From Roseimicrobium sp. ORNL1 (GTDB lineage: Bacteria; Verrucomicrobiota; Verrucomicrobiia; Verrucomicrobiales; Verrucomicrobiaceae): 64,000 bases of DNA. The translations under genes were made by a program, and so were the position numbers. The notes under the pieces were generated by a model, which saw nothing but the letters and a program-made list of their open reading frames with translations, did not search any database and was not told where the DNA came from. The stretch spans positions 6,200,001 through 6,264,000 of the forward strand of contig NZ_CP049143.1 in the NCBI RefSeq assembly GCF_011044495.1, written 5' to 3'. Shown piece after piece: positions 60,199 through 64,000 of the stretch (positions within the stretch are counted from its first letter, which is position 1; every line of letters begins with the position of its first letter).

Positions 60199-63100
60199 AT
60201 GCCCAACTTTACCCTCCGTTCCACCCTCCTCTGTCTTGCCTTCGTGTCGTCCTCCGCACACGCGGTGCCCGACTGGAATGCGGCCAAGCTCGTGCTGAGC
60301 GAAAGCTGCTATGACTGCCACAACACCAAGAAGGCGAAGGGTGGCGTGGACTTGAAGCGCCTGGATGCGAATCCGAGCCTGGAAAAGGAATATGCGATGT
60401 GGGAGAAGGTGCGCGAGGTCATCGACGCCGGTTCCATGCCACCGGAGGATGAGACGCAGCTCACGAAGGAGGAGAAGCACGACATCCTCGAATGGATGGA
60501 CAAGGAGCTGGAACTCGTGGCCACGCGTAATGCGGGCGACCCCGGTCCCGTCACCCTGCGCCGTCTCACGAATGCGGAGTATGACTACACGATCCGCGAC
60601 TTGACCGGTGTCGATTTCGGCCTGGGCAAGGAATTCCTGCCGGACGGTGGTGGTGGAGAAGGCTTCTCCAACATCGGCGATGTGCTCTTCACGAATCCGA
60701 CGCAGCTGGAGAAGTATCTCACGGCGGCGCGCAAGATCGCAGACCATGCGACCATTCTTCCCGGCTCGGGTGTGGAGTTCCAAGAGCAGCGCGTGGGCTT
60801 GCGCGGATATGACCAGGTGAAGGGGCAGGCGCAGCAGGCACTCTACGTCTGGTACCAGAAGATGTCCGGCCCGTACCTGCCGAAGGACGGCGAAGACTTC
60901 CGCGAAGCGGAGTACATGCTGGCGTGCTGGAAGTGGAAACACAAGGAACTCACCGGCGCGCAGTCACTCGACCAACTCGCCAAGGACGCGAAGCTCTCGC
61001 CGGCATTCCTCGCGAACTGGTGGAAGATGCTGCACAACGACAAGCTCAAGTCGCGCTACCTCGACCTGACTCGTAACGCCTGGCACAACCTGCCAGCACC
61101 GGATGCCGCGAAGCCCAAGGAAGTACCCGCTGCGGTGATTGCTGGCGCACAGGCCATTCAAGCGGAGCGTCGCTCGTGGAATAATCCGCTCAAGGCAGGG
61201 AGTGGCGTGCAGCGCCGCCAGCAGGATTCCGATGGCATTCGCAGTTATCCGGCGAAGGTCGACGTAGCCAAAAATGTGCGTGAGGCGCACCTCGTGGTGG
61301 GAGACATCGGTGACGGCTCGATTGGTGACCTGGTGCAACTGAGCAATCTCAACGTGCGCCGCCAGGGCAAGACCATCAACTACCAACGGATGATGACCGT
61401 GGAGCGCGAAACCGGGCGCAAACAGCTGAGCGAGATCGAGCAAGGCAAGCCCGCACCCAAGGGTGTGACGGCAGAAGGATTGAAGAAGTACCTGCAGGAG
61501 GTGGACAAGGTCCTTGCCCTCTATGGCAAAGACCCGCTCAACAAAGGCGGCGTCGCGCCGGAGGTCCTGTGTGTCCAGGCGCCTGCGGTGATTCCCCTTC
61601 CCCTGCCCGACGGCGTGAATGAGGTGAATGTAGTCGGCAAGCTCGACATGCGCTCTCCGGAAGCGGACAAGGCGACGGTGCAGTGGACGCTTTCCACCGG
61701 CACCCCTCCGAACCCCTCCGCCATCATTCCCGGCGTGCTCACGGTCTGGAAACGTCAGACGGAAGCAGCCAGAGTGACCATGTCGGATTTCGGCCGGATG
61801 AAGACGGTGTTCCCGGACATGTTCGAGCGCCGACTCGAGGAAGTGGCCAAGAATTTCTTCAATAACGGCACCGGACCCGGTGTGTACTACTTCACCGATG
61901 AGCAGCTTCTCGCCCTGCTGCCGGAAGTGGAAAAGAAACGTCTCAAGGGAATGCGCACAGACTGGGACTATGTCTGGACGGACAAGCTGCCCAAGGAAAA
62001 GCAGGCGGAGTACGACAAGCTGATGCGCCAGCATCTGAAGACCTTTGCTTCGAGTGCTTGGCGCCGCCCGGCAGATGATGCCGAGAAACAGCAGATCGAA
62101 ACCCTCTACAACGATGGTATCGGCAAAGGACTCGATCGTGAAAGTGCCGCGCGTGAAGTCGTGGCGCGTGTGCTGGTCTCACCGCACTTCCTTTTCAAGA
62201 TGGAGCTCTCTCCCGTCGCAGCCTCGGAATCAGAAAGCCCTGCGACAGATCACCCCGTTTCCGCGTGGGAACTGGCTTCGCGCCTGAGTTATTTCCTCTG
62301 GTCCTCGAAGCCGGATGAGCAACTCCGCAAAGTGGCCTCCGATGGTTCGCTGCTGAAGCCCGAGGTTCGCGAAGCTGAAGTGCGCCGCATGCTGCGCAGC
62401 CCGAAGGCGCAGGCCATGGCGAAGGAGTTCATGGGACAATGGCTGGAGTTCAGCGGCTTCGAGAAACACAGCGCGGTGGATGGAAAGAAGTTCCCCGAGT
62501 TCACGCCTGAGCTCCGCGAGGATTTGTATGACGAGACTCTCACCTTCTTCGCCTATCTCATCCGCGAAGACCGTCCCGTGCGTGAGATCATCAACGCGGA
62601 CTACACTTTCCTGAACGAGCGTCTCGCGAAGTTCTATGGCGTGCCCGGTGTGACGGGTGAGCAACTCAAGAAGGTCAGCGTAACAGCGCAGAACCGCGGC
62701 GGTGTGCTCGGCATGGGCAGTGTGCTCATCAAGACCTCACGCTCGCACCGCACCAGCCCCGTTCTGCGTGGCAACTGGCTGCTGCAATCCGTGCTTGGCA
62801 CGCCCGTACCTCCACCGCCGGCGGATGTGCCGGAGCTGAAGGAGCACGGTCCGAAACCCGCCACGGTGCGCGAGATGCTGGAACTCCATCGCGCGAGCAA
62901 AGCCTGCTCGTCGTGCCACGACCGCATCGATCCACTGGGCTTTGCATTGGAGAACTTCGATGCGCTCGGCCGTTTCCGCGACAAGGATGAAGCCGGCCTG
63001 CCGCTCGACACTTCCGCGCAGGTAAAGGGCACGAAGTTCACTGGCTTCGCAGGTCTGCGTGAGTATCTCTCCTCGCATGAGAACCAGTTCAGCAGCCAGT

Positions 63101-63264
63101 TCGCACGGAAGCTGCTCGGTTATGCTCTCGGTCGCTCCGTGATGCCGAGCGACAAACAACTGCTGAAAACCATTACTGCCAAGACGATGGCGTCCGACAG
63201 CCATTTCTCCGCCGCCGTTCTCGAAATCGTGAACAGCCGCCAGTTCCTGAACCGTAGGTATTAA
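60199..63264 (+). CDS. DUF1592/DUF1588-type Planctomycete cytochrome protein
   Basis: The ATG at 60199 gives 1021 residues with a signal peptide (PNFTLRSTLLCLAFVSSSAHA). A heme motif CYDCHNTKKAKGG lies near residue 35. DUF1587/1595-like parts (TLRRLTNAEYDYTIRDLTGV), a beta-rich middle and the DUF1592/DUF1588 block follow (ASRLSYFLWSSKPDEQLRKV, GILKTSRSHRTSPVLRGNWLLQ-type MGSVLIKTSRSHRTSPVLRG). A DUF1588/1585 C-terminus has a second CxxCH (ACSSCHDRIDPLGFALENFD). It is periplasmic, and the substrate is unknown. It is paired with the next gene, as is typical for PVC bacteria. A GTG at 60187 is an alternative start. Confidence 0.9.
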   Translation: MPNFTLRSTLLCLAFVSSSAHAVPDWNAAKLVLSESCYDCHNTKKAKGGVDLKRLDANPSLEKEYAMWEKVREVIDAGSMPPEDETQLTKEEKHDILEWMDKELELVATRNAGDPGPVTLRRLTNAEYDYTIRDLTGVDFGLGKEFLPDGGGGEGFSNIGDVLFTNPTQLEKYLTAARKIADHATILPGSGVEFQEQRVGLRGYDQVKGQAQQALYVWYQKMSGPYLPKDGEDFREAEYMLACWKWKHKELTGAQSLDQLAKDAKLSPAFLANWWKMLHNDKLKSRYLDLTRNAWHNLPAPDAAKPKEVPAAVIAGAQAIQAERRSWNNPLKAGSGVQRRQQDSDGIRSYPAKVDVAKNVREAHLVVGDIGDGSIGDLVQLSNLNVRRQGKTINYQRMMTVERETGRKQLSEIEQGKPAPKGVTAEGLKKYLQEVDKVLALYGKDPLNKGGVAPEVLCVQAPAVIPLPLPDGVNEVNVVGKLDMRSPEADKATVQWTLSTGTPPNPSAIIPGVLTVWKRQTEAARVTMSDFGRMKTVFPDMFERRLEEVAKNFFNNGTGPGVYYFTDEQLLALLPEVEKKRLKGMRTDWDYVWTDKLPKEKQAEYDKLMRQHLKTFASSAWRRPADDAEKQQIETLYNDGIGKGLDRESAAREVVARVLVSPHFLFKMELSPVAASESESPATDHPVSAWELASRLSYFLWSSKPDEQLRKVASDGSLLKPEVREAEVRRMLRSPKAQAMAKEFMGQWLEFSGFEKHSAVDGKKFPEFTPELREDLYDETLTFFAYLIREDRPVREIINADYTFLNERLAKFYGVPGVTGEQLKKVSVTAQNRGGVLGMGSVLIKTSRSHRTSPVLRGNWLLQSVLGTPVPPPPADVPELKEHGPKPATVREMLELHRASKACSSCHDRIDPLGFALENFDALGRFRDKDEAGLPLDTSAQVKGTKFTGFAGLREYLSSHENQFSSQFARKLLGYALGRSVMPSDKQLLKTITAKTMASDSHFSAAVLEIVNSRQFLNRRY

Positions 63265-63284
63265 TACCCCCAGTTGATATCATC

Positions 63285-64000
63285 ATGAGTAAATCCCTCT
63301 CCCGTCGCCGCTTTCTGCGAGGTGCAGGCCTGGCCCTTGGTTTGCCGTGGCTTGAATCCGTGCCGACCTTCGGAGCGACCGGCGTGAAGAACGCCACCGC
63401 GCCGCGCCGCATGGCCGTGTGCTTCTTCGGCAACGGGGTAAACCCGCATCACTGGGGCGCGGAGAACACGCCCGGCGGACTCGAACTCAAGCAGACGCTC
63501 AAGCCACTGGAGTCACTCAAGGACAAGCTTCTGGTGCTCAAAGGCCTCTGGAACCCCACCACGGTGGAGGGCCCCGGCGGCCACTACCCGAAGATGAACC
63601 TCCTCTCTGGCCTGAAGGTGAAGCAGACGACCACGGATGTGGAAGTGGGTCTCACCATGGACCAGATCATCGCCGCGCAAGTAGGACATGATACACCCGT
63701 GGCCAGCCTCGCGCTCGGCACGGAAGGTCCGAAGTACAGCACTGACTCCGGCTACACCTCCATCTATTCCGCCTACGTTTCCTGGAGCAGCCCCACCACT
63801 CCCGCGCCAAAGGAGATCTACCCGCAGCAGGCTTTTGACCAGCTCTTCGACGACGGCAGCAAGCGCAAACGCGACAAGAGTGTGCTCGACCTCGTGCTGG
63901 GTGATGCCAATGCCCTGCGCACGCGCCTGAGTCGTCGTGATACGCAGAAGCTCGATGAGTACCTCACCTCCGTGCGTGAGCTGGAGCAACGCATCGAGCG
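63285..64000 (+). CDS. DUF1552 domain protein (3' truncated by window edge)
   Basis: The frame from the ATG at 63285 is open to the window end, giving the first 238 residues. The N-terminus SKSLSRRRFLRGAGLALGLP is a twin-arginine signal. AVCFFGNGVNPHHWGAENTP, EGPGGHYPKMNLLSGLKVKQ and LGDANALRTRLSRRDTQKLD match the DUF1552 family. DUF1552 genes normally follow DUF1592/DUF1588 cytochrome genes, as here with a 20-base gap. It is exported to the periplasm, and the function is unknown. Confidence 0.9.
   Translation, partial: MSKSLSRRRFLRGAGLALGLPWLESVPTFGATGVKNATAPRRMAVCFFGNGVNPHHWGAENTPGGLELKQTLKPLESLKDKLLVLKGLWNPTTVEGPGGHYPKMNLLSGLKVKQTTTDVEVGLTMDQIIAAQVGHDTPVASLALGTEGPKYSTDSGYTSIYSAYVSWSSPTTPAPKEIYPQQAFDQLFDDGSKRKRDKSVLDLVLGDANALRTRLSRRDTQKLDEYLTSVRELEQRIE

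Overview
This window is a GC-rich chromosomal segment that looks like a member of the Verrucomicrobiota. The evidence is the repeated presence of PVC-superphylum families: DUF1501, DUF1549/DUF1553 (PSD1 cytochrome), DUF1592/DUF1588 with DUF1552, and a Planctomycetes/Verrucomicrobia-type heme-binding CxxCH protein. The assignment is inference from gene families; no rRNA is present.

Layout. Positions 1-8146 hold the end of a uroporphyrinogen-III synthase gene, small DUF899/DUF1428/DUF1579 genes, and a minus-strand run with a DUF1501 protein and its PSD1 cytochrome partner. Positions 8193-11370 hold an SGNH hydrolase, a strongly palindromic repeat, and a response regulator overlapping its histidine kinase. 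Positions 11480-14569 encode a large surface protein with an invasin-like barrel region followed by beta-helix repeats. Positions 14745-21979 carry a PPK2 kinase, an HtrA-type protease, an OmpA-like protein and a 1024-residue heme-binding protein. Positions about 22100-24476 form an AT-richer island with three small ORFs and an MvdC/MvdD-like ATP-grasp ligase, which reads as a compact graspetide-like RiPP locus. Positions 24671-30329 hold a rare-looking fusion of an AcvB/VirJ-like hydrolase with an aminoacyl-phosphatidylglycerol synthase, then a DUF2157 / membrane / GDYXXLXY triad.

Positions 30370-45056 are an integrative element of about 14.6 kb inserted in the 3' part of tRNA-Tyr. A 58-bp att repeat bounds it, a second 19-bp repeat (probable integrase arm sites) lies just inside both ends, and the integrase is next to attL. 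It carries a replication initiator gene with a lambda-O-like array of 22-bp-spaced iterons inside it, a DnaC-like loader, a small tail-type module with a tape-measure protein, a Cro/XRE-like regulator with a nearby perfect dyad, and a three-gene minus-strand operon of unknown function next to attR. No terminase, portal or capsid gene could be recognised, so it is either a satellite, a tail-only element or a degraded prophage.

Positions 45242-64000 return to core metabolism: the glutamate synthase large subunit overlapping a glycogen debranching enzyme, pyruvate kinase, a serpin with an inhibitory-type hinge, a secreted TPR-like protein, an ArsR-methyltransferase fusion divergent from metK, and a DUF1592-type cytochrome with a truncated DUF1552 partner. 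All family assignments come from reading motifs and translated sequence by eye; no database search was run.
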